The position numbers were made by a program, and so were the translations under genes. This document shows, piece after piece, positions 10,637 to 24,943 of a DNA stretch of 64,000 nt (the stretch's first letter is position 1; every line of letters starts with the position of its first letter). The stretch comes from Hypomyces perniciosus. Lineage: Eukaryota; Ascomycota; Sordariomycetes; Hypocreales; Hypocreaceae. The stretch lies in assembly GCA_008477525.1 (NCBI GenBank), contig SPDT01000003.1, positions 186,001-250,000 of the forward strand, written 5' to 3'. Under the pieces are notes generated by a model, which was not told where the DNA came from, did no database searches, and saw only the letters and a program-made list of their open reading frames with translations.

Positions 10637-11220
10637 ATGATACTCGAAAATCAACTTGCCATGCTGTTTGATGAATGTGGCCTTGATAACGAGACGAGCT
10701 TGGCTGATAAACTCTCTTAAATCGACACTTGGATGTCCTCATTGCCGTTAGTATTCTGTGTCATCAACCCAGACAGGCGCTGGGATGAAGAATATGTCCA
10801 TTTATCGTTTCAGCGCCTGCAGCTGCACTGTGTGGGAGATATGACGCAGGTGCTGCTGCTTCGACCGATTCTCATTTCCACAGAGGAATCATCAGCAAGA
10901 AGCCCCCCTGCGTCTTGGCCTCAGCCGAAAAGACCCCCCTAAAGAGTCGTGCCATCCATGTCAGTCTAAAGGCCATGTCTCTCAGCAAAGATTTCTTTGA
11001 GCTTTGCTTCCCGCTACAGGCCAAATATTACATGGTCACATTTTGTCCCTTTGACAACGCAGCACTTTTATGCTTCTTGCTGATCCATGAATCTGGCGGG
11101 ACAAACTTACCTAGGCAGGTACAGGTCATTAGTGCAATCGGACAAGTCCTTTACATTGCTCGTCGTTTGCGTGACTTCACTAAGATGCGTGATCCAACGT
11201 GGACATCCCTTCAGCGTTGA
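10637..11220 (+). pseudogene. Broken fungal Zn2Cys6-type transcription factor, C-terminal part
   Basis: From ATG 10637 the frame reads ENQLAMLFDECGLDNETSLADKL, a TAA, then WMSSLPLVFCVINPDRRWDE and FQRLQLHCVGDMTQVLLLRP. After a frameshift near the C-run at 10901-10906 it continues in the next frame with LQAKYYMVTFCPFDNAALLC and ARRLRDFTK, ending at 11218-11220. The order (xLHCxxxMTxxLLLRP, then xCPFDxAALLC) is typical of the middle/C-terminal region of fungal-specific transcription factors. The N-terminal Zn cluster is not present. One nonsense change plus one frameshift make it a pseudogene; an unrecognised intron could account for one of these. Confidence 0.5.
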
Positions 11221-11995
11221 TCTCAGAGGCAACAGTAAGAGGCGGTGAGATTAACACCAACACCTTTAACTGGAACCAAAGTCCTAGCGGTTATCTAGCT
11301 TCAGGGACAGCGCGATCAGCCAGTTCCAGCCCATATAACGGGTGATGGCCGCTGCTTGAACAAATGGCCCCTCCAGGCGAAGATGAGATTTTTTGAGACT
11401 GGATTTGGGAATTCTAGAAGTAGTTTGGGATTGGCAGCGCGTCGGAATAGAAAGGAAGAAGCAGCTTCCATTCTTGACCTACATGGAGTCTGTTAACCAT
11501 GTAACCAATGGGAATGTAACGAAGTTCGTACAGGCCCTGGCAAGGCGCTATACAGTTTAGTATAAATATATATATTAGCATAAGATCGTTTTGCCGCCTA
11601 AGAACCAAATTACAGTTATTGTTATAGAGGAAGAAACGGCAGCAGGCCCTGCGCCTGAAGTTAGATGTCTACGAAGAGATTACTTCCATTCGCTTTACAA
11701 ATTTATAATATAACTATAGTTCCTAGACCCTGCTCCCAGGATTAGAGCTTCTAACTAGAAGATAGCGACGTAGTAGCCCCGTGCACATCTCAGATAAGAC
11801 GAACATCTTAAAGCAAGAAAGCAGTGCCGTCTGTCTCCTCATTTAAGTTCACCTTTGCGGTATTGAAGCCTCTGCCTTCTTGTAGACAGCGCTGCTCTTC
11901 GAGCAATCAGAGCAAATATGACCGTTATATTTGACTGATTGACTAAAAAATCTGCGATCATTTGACTGATTGACTACATTTTGCTATATTTCATT
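11221..11995. other. GC-balanced stretch, no supportable gene
   Basis: Composition is near normal. A 64-codon minus-strand ORF (11414-11608) has a hydrophobic start but no other support. Near 11640-11700 a plus frame contains a helix-like run (RRQQALRLKLDVYEEITSI) without context. A 15-bp direct repeat, TTTGACTGATTGACT, occurs near 11931 and 11960. Probably the decayed remainder of the gene island. Confidence 0.3.
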
Positions 11996-13090
11996 GAATT
12001 TAATAGATTTAATTAAATATAAAGCTATTACGAACCTATTAAAAAATATATTAAATAACATTTAATAGTATAGCCTAGTTAAATGCCTTTAACTTTATAT
12101 TAAACCTCTTTATTACTTAAATACTATAAATCGCTTAATCCTTTCTTATCTGATATATTTAGTGTTATTTTGCTTAGCGATTTATTATTTGTTAGTGTTA
12201 AATCTTTTATAAAAGGGCACTTAAGCAAGATAGACTTATCTTATAGCTAATTCTTTAAGTATTCTATTTATTTAAAAATAGATAATAATATAGATAGCTA
12301 TTAAGATAATAACATTAACTTTACTAAGCTAAAGGTTCTTTTATTGTCTACCGCTATAGCTAGAATAGTAAAAAGGTTTAATGGAAGTATATTTAATATT
12401 AGTAATACCTATTACTATAATATCTACTATTAAATTAAATTATTAATATCTCCTTTAAATTTAAATTAATAGTATTTATTAAATTTTAATTAATTAATAG
12501 GCTGCTTTACCTTTATATTATCGACCTATTAATTAAATTTAATATTATTAGCTTTAGGTTATAGTTATATTCATATAGATCATTGTTTTATAAGGCTTAT
12601 AGCATTTTTAGTATTAAAAGGTATATATTAACGCTTTTAATAAGTAAATAGGCTTTATTTGGCTTTATAAAGCTAAATCTACAGCTCTTTATCTTTTTAT
12701 GACTCCTTAAAGTATTAAAAACTAAGCCTAAAATAATGAATAACTATAGCAGTGAAAAGCAGAAACTCTTTAAGTTTTATATAATAGCTATTAAGCTGTT
12801 ACTAAGTATTAATTATATACATTTAAAGGTAAACTTATAAATCTTTATAGAAAATAGCTAAGCGATTTTAGTATAAATAATTAAAAAGAATATAATTAGC
12901 TTATATAAAATTAAGGATATTGCTTAATAATAAAGTTTAATAATTTAATTAAAAAGGTGTATTTTTATTTAATAAAGGCATTTAAAGTTTATGTTTTAAT
13001 TAGCTTAACAGTAATTAAAGCTAGGCTTAAGTCCATTAAATATCTTTATTAATTAAATTTATAATAAAGGCCTTTTATTCTTTATACTTT
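11996..13090. repeat. AT-rich degraded repeat adjoining the Copia nest
   Basis: A plus frame gives stretches of protein-like sequence (for example KAKSTALYLFMTP) separated by RIP-type stops near 12600-13070, so an old element is likely. No domain could be assigned. It ends exactly at the first base of the Copia copy 1 LTR. Confidence 0.4.
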
Positions 13091-13371
13091 TATAGCAGAG
13101 CGCGGTACAGCTATGTAAAGTATAGAGAAAGAATAAATAAAGCTTGATTTTATAACAGAGAATATATTATAGTGGCCTTGCTATATATATATATATAGTT
13201 AATATAAAAAAGAAGCTATATATAGGCGCTTATAAGTCTTTATATAGTTTAATATATTGTTTACGCAGTATATATTTTAATTTATATCTGCTTGTAAAGT
13301 AACTAAAAGCTCATTAATGCTAGCTTTAATACTAATAGGCAGTAAAGCCTTGGCCTCCTTAATTTAATATA
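13091..13371 (-). repeat. Copia copy 1, 3' LTR
   Basis: A 281-bp LTR in reverse orientation, homologous to the LTRs at 24678-24943 and 31594-31861. Its inner edge is followed by CCCCCTAG (13372-13379), which on the minus strand is the polypurine tract CTAGGGGG that primes plus-strand synthesis. G-to-A and C-to-T differences from copy 3 are frequent. Confidence 0.8.
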
Positions 13372-16034
13372 CCCCCTAGTTAATAAAGCTATTCCTAGTG
13401 CTTTATTAACTGCTATCCTAGTCTATTTATAGTATTATAATTAACTGGCTATACGTTTAAAGCCTTTTTTATTTAATTAAAAGCTTTTTATTGTAAATAT
13501 ATATTAATGTTTTATTATAAAGGTAAAAGGAATATAAATGCTATAGCTATTATTATTTTATAATAATAGAAAATTAAATAATAAAGCTTTTTAAGTAAAT
13601 GAATTAATTCTAAATAGCGAAAAATATATATATTAACTGCCTTTTAACTTTATTATTTACTCCTTTTTTAATTATTAATATTATTATTATTAATAGTAAT
13701 AATAATATTAATGTTAATAATAGTATAGCCTTTATTATAAATATTATACTTCCAATTGATTTTTTTACACTATATATTTATTAGTTAATAGCGAAATTAT
13801 AAAAGAAAAACACTTTATCGGTAAAGTATAGTTATAGTCGCCCTTTAAACGTAGTTTATTGCAGCTTTAGTTGCTTGGCTGGCTAAGTAGCTGTATCTGC
13901 TGCTGCTCCTGCTGTTATACTCATGCTAGCTAGTCCGGCTTCTTTTCCTGCTTTTACTTTAGCCTTAGCGCTGGTCCCTATTGCTGCTCCCGCCTTAGCC
14001 ACTATTGCTGCTCCCGCCCTAGGCTTTGCCCCTATCGCTGCTACTGCTGCTTTAATAGCTGCCTTTACAGCTACTCCCGCTACTACTGCTACTGCTGCTG
14101 TTATACAGTTATCCTTTCTTTATAAAGGTTATTTAAAGTTAACAATCACTAGTAAAAGAGACTTTTCTTTATAAATTGCTATTGCCTGCTTTTAGTAGTA
14201 TATTGTTTATTTTAATAGTAATTATTAATATACCCTTTAATAAACTCCTTTTTAATGTACTTATATTATATTATTTAATTATATACTTTATAGGTATTTG
14301 GTATTTATATTAATTATATATTAGCTCTTTTAACCTATAAATAAACATAATAACTAAGTAAATATAATGTCTTTCCTTTATATGCTTATAATTTTATATA
14401 ATTAAATAGTAAACTGCTATAAAAAACCATTATACTTTTAATTTAATTTATTAAAAGAGGAGAATTTAATATATATTAAAGAAGCATTTACTTTAAGCAG
14501 TAACTATGATAATACCTTTTATATATAAATATATAAAGGCTAAAAAGCTTTTAAACAATAGGTATTATACTAATAGGATATACCTTTATAGCTAATAGCT
14601 TAAAAGCTAAAATTAACTAATTTCCTGTATTTTTATATATTTTATTCTAATAATTATATAGTTAGTTAATTTAATAGTATTTTAAAGTATTTAAAGTACT
14701 ACTATAATAAAGCTTTAATAAACTTATAAATAAATATAAAGTTACTAAAAAATATACAAAGATAAATAATCTTTTATTATATTTGTATGAAAGTTATATA
14801 TTTTATATATTAATATAAGATAAATAAATATTAATTTATATATTCTTTTAATTATGAAGTATATAGTTAATTAATTATTATAATTAATATTTTAATTAAT
14901 ATTAAGTTTGATTTTTATTTTTTAAAAAAAGTAATATAAATTTATAGCCTCTTTTACTATTTAAATAAAGGCAAATAGTTTAATTTTAATTATAAATATA
15001 CTAATAGTATTTTAATATATTATATTTTATAAAATAAACTTTAAAGAAAATATAATAAAATATATTTAAAATAATCTTTAAATATTTATATTATTAATAA
15101 AAAAAGTATTATTTAAAGCAATTAAAATTTATATTTTCTTTTACCTTTTATATTCGAAAGTTAAAAAGCTTTATATATATAAATAATAAATTAAGTAATT
15201 TCCTACTTTAAAGTACTTTTTATTACAGTTAATTAAAAATTATAATAAAGTTAGAATATTAAATATTATATGTAGCTTTATTATAATAATTATGTAAAAT
15301 ATTAATGTTACTGTCTTTTAATATATTTTAATAGTTACTTTTAAAGTTTATAATATATATTAAAGTTATTAACAGCTATATTCTTTTATTAAACTTATAT
15401 TATTTTATAATCTTGTTAAAATATACTTTATAAAAAAGTATATTTTATATTTTATATAAGTATAAGTAATTTTAATTTTTGAAAACTATTATATATCTCT
15501 TTTATCATAAATTTATACTTTACTCTTATAATATTATATACTTTAATATAAAGAGTTTTATTATTATAATAATATATAATTAAAACATTATTTATATGAA
15601 ATATAATAAAGATTTTCTAAGTTTAATTATAAAAGATATAAAGCTTTTTAAACTTTAGAATTAACTGTTATTACTATAAAGTAAAAAATAATTTATTTAA
15701 CTATAGCTTTAATAAATCTTTTTAGTTATATAAAGCTTTAATAAGCCTTAAATAAATATTTAGCTGCTTATACCCTTTAAAAAGCTTATATATAACTAGT
15801 TTTAAATTTTTATCCTTTAAAGTATTAAAAAAAGCATTTTTAATATTATATTATTTTAACTTAAAGTTAAACTTTAATGTAAAAGTAATAAATATATAAA
15901 AGAAATATATTATTAATATAGTTATATATATACTTTTTATAATAAAATATTTTTATAAATCTTTATAGACTATAAAATAAACTTTATAATGTTTTACATT
16001 TTTATTTTAATTAAATTTATAAGTAAAAATTTAA
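13372..16034 (-). mobile_element. Ty1/Copia copy 1, segment a (3' part)
   Basis: Minus-strand Copia interior running from the polypurine tract back into reverse transcriptase. It shares landmarks with the matching regions of copies 2 and 3, including the Ala-rich antisense ORF (here plus strand, 13923-14174). The segment stops at 16034, where copy 2 begins, and resumes at 22830. All coding potential is lost to stops. Confidence 0.75.
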
Positions 16035-19000
16035 TATAATAAAGTGCAGTATAGCTATATAAAGTATAGAGAGATAAAAAATAAAACTTAATTCTATAAA
16101 GAGAATATACTATAATAGCTTTATTATATATATATATAGCTAATATAAAGAAAAGCTATAGAGAGGTACTATAAGTACTTATATAGTGTCATATATTGCT
16201 TATATAATATATATATTAGTTTATATCTGTTTATAAAGCAAATAAAAGCTTTTTAATATTAATAGGGAGTAAAGCTTTAGCTTATTTAAATTAATATACC
16301 ATTTAACTAATAAAGCTATTCTTAATATTTTATTTACTATTATTTTAATTTATTGATAGTATTATAATTAACTAGCTATACATTTAAAGCTTTTTTTATG
16401 TAATTAAAAGCTTTTTATTATAAATATATATTAGTATTCTATTATAAATGTAAAAGGAATATACATATTAACATTATTATTATTTTGCAATCATCGGAAA
16501 TTAAATAATAAAGCTTTTTAAATAAATAAATTAAGTTTAAATGGTTAAAATAAATATATTAACTGCCTTTTAATTTTTATTTTTATTGTTTATTTTAAAT
16601 TATTAATATTATTATTATTAATATTAATAATAATTGTAATAATAATATTAATATTCATAATAGTATAGCCTTTCCTATAAGTATTATACTTTTAATTAAT
16701 TCCGTTTATATTATATATTTATTAATTAATCGTAAACTATAAAAAAAAATACTTTATGAATAAAGTATAGTTGTAATTATACTTTAAAGGTAATTTATTG
16801 CAGTGTTAATTGCTTAATTAGCAAAATAACTATATTTACTGCTATTTATACTTTTATACCAGTTAATCTAAGTTTTTCTTTTACTTTTTCTTTAACTTTA
16901 ACGCTAATCCCTATTACTACTTTTACTTTAACCTTTACTTTTATTACTATTACTATTATTTTAATAGCTGCCTTTACAGCTATTTTTACTACTACGTTTA
17001 TTATAGCGACTTTTATAACTGCCTTTACTTTCACCTTTATTATTACTGTTACTTTTACTATTATATTATTGACTTTAATCGTAATGATTAATATACTTTT
17101 TAATATACTTTGTTTAATTTATTTATATGATTTTATTTAAGTATATACTTCATAATTATTTAATATTTATATTAATTATATATTAACTCTTTTAAATTAT
17201 AAATAAGAAGTATTATTAAATAAATATAATATTTATCCCTTATATAGTCATAAATATATATAATTAAATAGTATATTCATATAAAAAAGTAGTATACTTT
17301 TAATTTAATTTATTAAAACAAGACAATTGAATATACTTTAAAGAAACTATTACTATAAGTAATAATAATAATACTTTTTATATATAAATATATAAAGGCT
17401 AAAAAGCTTTTAAAAAACAGTTATTGCCGTAATTAAACATACTTTTTATTATAAATAGCCTATAAATTAAAATTAATTTATTTTTTATATTTTTATATAT
17501 TTTATTTTAATAATTATATATTTAGTAAATTTAATAATACTTTAAAGTCTTTAAAGCATTATTAAAAAAAAGCTTTAATAAACTTATTAATATATATAAA
17601 GTTAATTGAAAGATATAAAACTATCAATATTTTTATTAATACTTTTATTAAAATTATATATTTTATATATAAATATAAGATAAATAAATATTAATTTATA
17701 TTTTCTTTAATTATGAAGTATATAGTTAATTAATTATTATCATTAATATTGTAATTAAGATTAAAGTTAAATTTTATTTTTTAAAAAAAGTAATATAAAT
17801 GTATAGTTTTTATTATTATTTAAGTAAAAGCAAATAATTTAACGTTAATTATAGATATATTAATAGTATTTTAATATATTATATTTTATAAAATAAAGTT
17901 TAAAATAATATAATAAAATACCTTTAAAATAATGTTCAAATATTTATATTATTAATAAAAAAAGTATTATTTAAAGCAATGAAAATTTATATTTCTATTT
18001 ACCCTTTATATTAAAATATTAAAAAATATTATATATATAAATAGTAAAGTAATTAATTAACTGCCTTAAAATACTTTTTATTAAGTTAATCAAAAACTAT
18101 AATAAAGCTAAACTATTATATATTATATTAAGCTTTATAATAATAGCGATATAAAGGATAAATTATACTTGTTTTTATATAGTTTAATAACTACTTTAAA
18201 GTTCAGAATATACTTTTTTTAAATATTATAATCAATATGAAACTTATAAAAAATTATATTTTTTTATTAAATTTGAATTATTTTATAATCTTTTTAAAAA
18301 AGGTTTTATAAAAAAAGTACATTATATACTTTATGTACATATAAATAATATTAATCTTGAAAAATTAATATATACCTCTTTTATTATAAAGTTTATATTA
18401 TATTTTTTAAAGTATTTAATAATTTAATATATAACGCTTTATTATTTTAATGATATATAATTAAAATATTATTTATATAAAATATAATAAAAGTCTTTTA
18501 AGCTTTATTATACAAGAAATAAACCTTTTTAAAGCTTAAATTTAACTTTTATTACTTTAAAATTAAAACTAGTTTATTAAATCATAGCTTTAATAAATCT
18601 TAAATAAACATATTAGCTATTTAAAACCTTTAAAAGGTTTATATATAACTAGTTTTAAGTTTTTATATTTTAAAGTAGTAAAAAAGGATTTTTAATATTA
18701 TATTACTTTAATTCAAAGTTAAATTTTATTATAAAAGTAATATATATATAAAAGAATAATCTTATAAAGATAACTATATATGTATACTTTTTATAATAAA
18801 ATACTTTTATAAATCTTTATAAATTATAAAGTACATTTTATAGTATTTTAAAGTTTTATTTTGATTAAATTTATTAGTAAAAACTTAACATATTAATAAT
18901 AGCTTTATTATTGCCTTGAAATATAATATGTTTTATTAAATCTTTGTTATATATAAAAACTTAATTTTATTATATATCGTTTACTTAAATTGATTTTTAA

Positions 19001-22000
19001 ATAAATATTTTATATACCTTTTTTAGGTCTTTATAATTTTACTAAATCCTTGTAATAAATAATTAATTTATTAAAAGCTATACTTTTATAAAAGGAAGAA
19101 TTATAGTTTATTACTATATTAAAAACAGGAAATATTATTTTTATATTTTTTAAATTATAATATATTAGCTTTTATTCATTAAATAATAGTTAAGATAATA
19201 TTACATTAAACAGTTTAGTAAGTATTAAATATATATTAAGTTTATTATTTTTAAAAATATTTATTAATTCTTTTTATAAATTATTTCCTTTAAAGCTTTA
19301 ACCCTTATAAATATTAATCAATATTTTATGATTTAAAAGATTATTAATTAATATAACTTTAAAGGTTTACTTTTTTATTATGAAAATAAAAAGGTTTTTT
19401 ATATATTAAATTACTGTTAGCTTTAATAGACTTTCTTTTTTATGAAATTATATACCTTTAATATATACAGCTATTCTTTTACTTTATTTTCTTTTATAAA
19501 AAAAAGTAAATTATTTATAAAAGTTTTATTCAAAGTTCTTATTAATATATTAATGTCTTTAAAAATTAACTATTTTAAAATACCCTTTAATATTTAAAGT
19601 TTAAAAATACCTTTAAATATATTAATAGTTTAGTTTAAGCAGTAATTAAATTAATTTTAATACTTGAAAGCTTATTTCCCTTTAAAAGTAAAACTTTTTA
19701 CTTTTTTATTATTTAAAAAAGTATCTTTTACTATAAAAATATATAGTAAGAGAAATATTAATTTTAACTCCTTTTTTTAACCTTTTTCAATAATATATTT
19801 AGTTAAATTATAGTAAATTTATTTATAATTTCCTTTTTACTCTCAAAGAAAGTATCTGTATTAAATTATATATTATTTATAATGATTGCTTTTATTAAAT
19901 AAAGTAATTAAATATAATATATATTATTTACAGTATATTTAATAAAATATTTAATTAAACTTTTAAATTTAATTTTAAATTCGCTTTTAGTTTCATTAAC
20001 TTCATAGTCTTTATTTACTATCTAAGTATAGTAATTATAGCTATAGACTTTATTTGAATTTAGCTATAGATTTATAGAAAACTCTTTTATAAAAAATAAT
20101 ATAAAGTTATAAAATTATTATATTATTTTATTAATTAACAATATTATTTTAAATATAAATAAAAGCCCTATATTAATAAAATATACTATTACTTTAATGG
20201 TTTTAAGCTGTAAATTATTTAAATGATTAATATAATTCAATATTTTAATTAATTTAGTTATTACTTTTTAATTTATATATTTTAATGTACTATTTATTTT
20301 ATAAATATCAAAATACAAAAGCTTAACAATAATTCTTTTTTTATTTATTGAAAGGTAATAGGATATTAAACCTTTAATTACTATTATAGCGTTTTTATGG
20401 TTTTATTTAATATAATATATAGAAATATTATATAATATTTTAACTATATATATAAAGTTAAAAAACATATTAAACATAATATTATATTCGTTATTTAATA
20501 AAAAGTATATATATAACTATATAGTATATTTATATTTAAGTCTTTAATTAATTATTTTTATTTTATTTTTATAAATAACTTTAACGATTTTAATAAACTT
20601 TAAAGAATGGTTTTAGTGTTTATTTATTAAATAATCTATATAAAATAACCTATGATATATATATTAAAGTATTAACCTTATAGTCTATATATTTAATTCC
20701 CTTTATCTTTATATTCTTTATATTTTTAATTAATACTTTTAATACTTTAAAGTTTAAATACCTAGATTATAAATATTAAAGATATTTTAACTTACAGTAT
20801 AATTATACATAGTTATATAGTAATCTTTTTTTTCTTATAGTATATACTTTATTATATATATTTAAAAATAAAAAGAAAATTCTTAAACTACTTAAAATAT
20901 AATATTTAAATATAAAAGTAATATATCCTATTAATGAAACTTTAACTTTATAAAGCTTTAAAAATAATATAATATTAATATAAAATCCTTTTAGAATAGT
21001 AATATTAATAAATTTAATAAAATATATAATTCTTTGAATTAAATTATATAAAGTATTGTTAATTAAGTAATATTTTCTTTCTAAAATTTAATACTTAATT
21101 ACGCCTACTTTAATATAATTATTTTTTATATTTAAAATAAAAAAGCTAAAAATAAAGTAATTTCTATTATTTAAAAGGTAAATAATACTATCAGTATTAA
21201 AGAGAATACTTTAAAAAAGTCTATAAAGGATATCCTTGATATTTATATGTATTAATATATTTATTAAATATATAATAAGGTTTTTTTTCTTTTCATTAAA
21301 TAAATTTAAAGAAATTAAAGCTATTTAAAAGTATAAGCTAATACCTCTGTTTTTAACGTAAATAAATCTATACCTTTTATATAACCCTTTTCTATAAAGT
21401 AGTTTATTTATTTTTTTTAAAGGCGCGCGCAAATCTTATAAACTTATTTAAACAAAAGCTTATATTTTCCTTTTTTATTCAGCCTTTTAATAAATGCAGC
21501 TTATACTTACTATATTTTAGTAGCGTTTTAATATACTTTGTTAAACTATATAAATAGTTTTTGCTAGTTAATAGTTCAAAGCTGACATTATTATTTAATA
21601 TTATATATAAGCTTTAAATATTATTTTACTATATGTTTTATATTATTTAAAAGGGATTAATTAAATTAATTAAAAGTCAAAATGTTTTTCATTTACTACT
21701 TTTAATTAATATATTTATATAATATAAGTAATATAAAGTAAAGTTTAAAGTATAGTAAACTTTAATAGCTTTTAGAAATACTATTATAGAAAATATTTTT
21801 AGAGTCTTAAAAAGTTTATATTAAATAGTATATATTTAAGCGCGCGATTAATTTATATACTATACTTTTAGCTTTATGCTTTTATATTTAAGATTATATA
21901 AGATCTATTAGTTAAAAATATATACTTTTTTTAATTGTCTTTTTATAAAAAAAAGGTACTTTTTAAGTTTTTTAATAATTTGGTAAATAAACAATTAAGC

Positions 22001-22829
22001 TTATAGATTATCTTTATTAGAATTATTATCTTTATCTACTTTAATAGTAATAAGCGATAAATTCTTAACTTCAAGGTTAATTAAATTTAAGTTATAAAGG
22101 TTAAAGTTAATAGTTTTTTGAATCTACCTTCAAATTATAGTTTTAATTTTCCTTTTCTTTCTATTTATATTCATAGCGCTTTTATACTTTTATAGTAAAC
22201 TATTATAATAGGCACTAATTTTATTAATTTTAATTACTTCTTTAAATTCTTTAATTACTTTCCTTTTTATATAAATAAAAATAGGCAGTAAAAGAGTAAG
22301 GAAATAGTTATTAAGCTTTTTAAAAAAATTAAAATTAAACTTTTTCTATATTTTAATAATAGTTATATAATTTATAAAAATACTTATTTATTTAATTTAC
22401 TGCTTTAATGATTTTAGCTTTATAAAAGGTAAATCCTTTATATTATTCATAATAGAAAATAGATTTTATAATATAAAGGTAAAGATAGAAAAGGTATAAA
22501 GGAAAAGATAATATTAAATAGAAGTTTCTAGTAATTTAATTAAAGTTATTTTTCAAGCTTATAATTATAACCAAGTATAGTATAGTTATATAAAGTATAG
22601 AGAGATAGGAAATAAAGATTAGTTTTAAAAACGAGAATATACTATAGTGGCTTTACTATATATATATATAGCTAATATACAGAAGAAGCTATATATAGGC
22701 GCTTTAAGCGTTGATATAGTCTAATATATTGCTTACGCGATATATATATTAGCTTATATCTACTTATAAAGTAAATAAAAGCTCCCTAGCACTTATAGGC
22801 AGCAGAGCCCTAGCCTACTTAACTTAACA
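16035..22829 (-). mobile_element. Ty1/Copia copy 2, full-length, nested in copy 1
   Basis: A 6,795-bp element on the minus strand with two 264-bp LTRs (3' LTR 16035-16298, 5' LTR 22566-22829). Its target duplication is TTTAA (16030-16034) on the left and CTTAA (22830-22834) on the right, identical apart from one C-to-T change. The corresponding uninterrupted site is visible within copy 2 itself near 18885 (CTTAACATATTAATAATAG). The gag-integrase-RT-RNase H order can be followed by alignment with copy 3, but every frame is full of stops. Both LTRs are heavily RIP-mutated. Confidence 0.85.
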
Positions 22830-24677
22830 CTTAATATATTAATAATAGCTTTATTATTACCTTTAAATATAATATCTTTTATTAAATCCCTTTTTTATAC
22901 AAAGAATTACGTTCATTACGCGCGGCTTACTTAAACTTATCTTTAAATAAGTATTTTTTATACTGTGTTTAGTTTTTTAGCAGTTTCACTAAATCTTTTT
23001 AATAAACAGTTAGCTTATTAAAAGCTATATTTTTCGAAAAAGGAAATTTATAATCTATTACTATATTAAAAAAAGTACATACTATTTTTATACTTTATAA
23101 TTTATTATCTATTAACTTTTATTAATTAAATAATAGTTAATATAATATTAAATTAAAAAGCTTAGTAATTATTAAATATATATTAAGCTTATAATTTTTA
23201 AAAGTAATACTTAAAGTATATATTTTAATCCTATATATTAAGAGATATTTATTAGCCTTTTTATAGGTTATTTCCTTTAAAGTTTTAAGCTTTTATAAGT
23301 ATTAGCTATTATTTTACTGCTTAAAGGATTATTAGCTAATATTTCTTTAAAGGTCTGCTTTTTTATTATAAAAGTAAATAAATCTTTTTGATATTAGTTT
23401 ACTTTTAACTTTAATAGATTATACTTTTTTACTAAATTATATACTTTCAATATATAAACCTATTCTTTTATTATATCCTTTTCTATAAAGAAAGGTAAAT
23501 TATTTATAAAAGTATTGGTTAAAGTTTTTATTAATATATTAATATTATTTATAAAAATTAACCATTTTAAAGTAATTATTAGTATTTAAAGACTAAAAGG
23601 TTTTTTTAAGTATATTAATAGTTTATTTAAAGTATTTATTAAATTATCCTTAATATCTTATATTAATATTACCTTTAAAGGTATACTCCTTTTTTCTATA
23701 TTACCTATAAAAGTATTTTTACTATAAAAATATATATTAAAAAGAGTTTAAATTCTAGTTTATTTTCTTTAACTTTATTAAATATATTATATAATTTCAC
23801 TATTAATGGTTTATTTATAATCTTTTTATTATTATTAAAAAAGCTAGTTTTATTAAATTATACATTCTTTATAATAATTACCTATTAAATAAAGTCATTA
23901 AATATAATGTATATTATTTACAGTATAGTTAATAAAATATTTAATTAGCCTTTTAAGTTTAATTTGAAACTCTTTTTTTAATTAACTTTGTAGTCTTTAT
24001 TAAATATATAAGCGCAATACTTATATATATAAAGCCTACTTTAATTTAGCTATAAATCTATAAAAAGCTCTTTTACTAAAAAGGGTATAAAATTATAAAA
24101 CTATTACTTGAATTTATTAATAAATAATATTATATTAAAGCTGTATATAAGATTTATATTAATAATATATAATATAGCTTTTATACTTTATAGCTATAAG
24201 TTAATTAAAACACCTATAACTTTTAATATTTTAATTAATTTATTAATAACTTTTTTAATTTACTTATTTTCAAGCGCTATTTAGCTTATATATATAAAAA
24301 GAAGTAAGCTTTAAAATAATACCTTTTATAGTAGTTTAAATCTAAAAGTATAATAAACGTTTAATTATAATTATAGTTTTTTTATTATTCTGCTTAAAAA
24401 ATATATATAAAGATATTATATTATATTTTCTTATATTTATAAAATTAAAAAAACTATTACCAATAGTATTTTATTTTCGATTTAAAAAAAAGTATATATA
24501 TAATTATATAACATATTTTTCTTTAAGCATTAAAAGTTAATTACTTTTATTATAGCCTTAAAAATAATCTTAAAAATCTTAATATACTTTATAAAATAGT
24601 TTTAATATATATTTATTAAAGAGTTTATAAAAAGTATTTTAGTTTATATATATAAAAGTATAAGCTTTAGATTTTAT
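22830..24677 (-). mobile_element. Ty1/Copia copy 1, segment b
   Basis: Sequence after copy 2 continues exactly where segment a was broken (ACTTAATATATTAATAATAG matches the copy 2 interior near 18885). It covers the RT-integrase part of copy 1 and ends at 24677, where copy 3 is inserted. Confidence 0.75.
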
Positions 24678-24943
24678 TGTTAGGTTAAGTAGGCCGGGGC
24701 CCTACCGCTTACTGGCGCTAGGGAGCTTTTATCTGCTATATAAGTAAATATAAGCTGATATATATATCGCATAAGCGATATATCAGATTATGCAGGCGCT
24801 TATAAAGCGCCTATATACAGCTTCTTTTTTGTGTTGGCTATATATATATATAGCAAGGCTATTATAGTATATTCTCTTTTATAAAATTAAGCTTTATTTC
24901 CTATCTCTCTATACTTTATATAGCTGTATCGCGCTCTACTATA
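24678..24943 (+). repeat. Copia copy 3, 5' LTR
   Basis: Starts TGTTAGGTTAAG and ends with CTACTATA, the mutated form of the CCGCCACA terminus seen in the 3' LTR. Length 266 bp. It contains the short palindromic run ATATATCGCATAAGCGATATAT. Confidence 0.82.

Noticed and set aside
16846..17034. 62-codon Lys/Val-rich minus ORF
   Set aside because: It is low-complexity sequence on the sense strand of Copia copy 2, opposite the decayed antisense ORF region. Not a gene.
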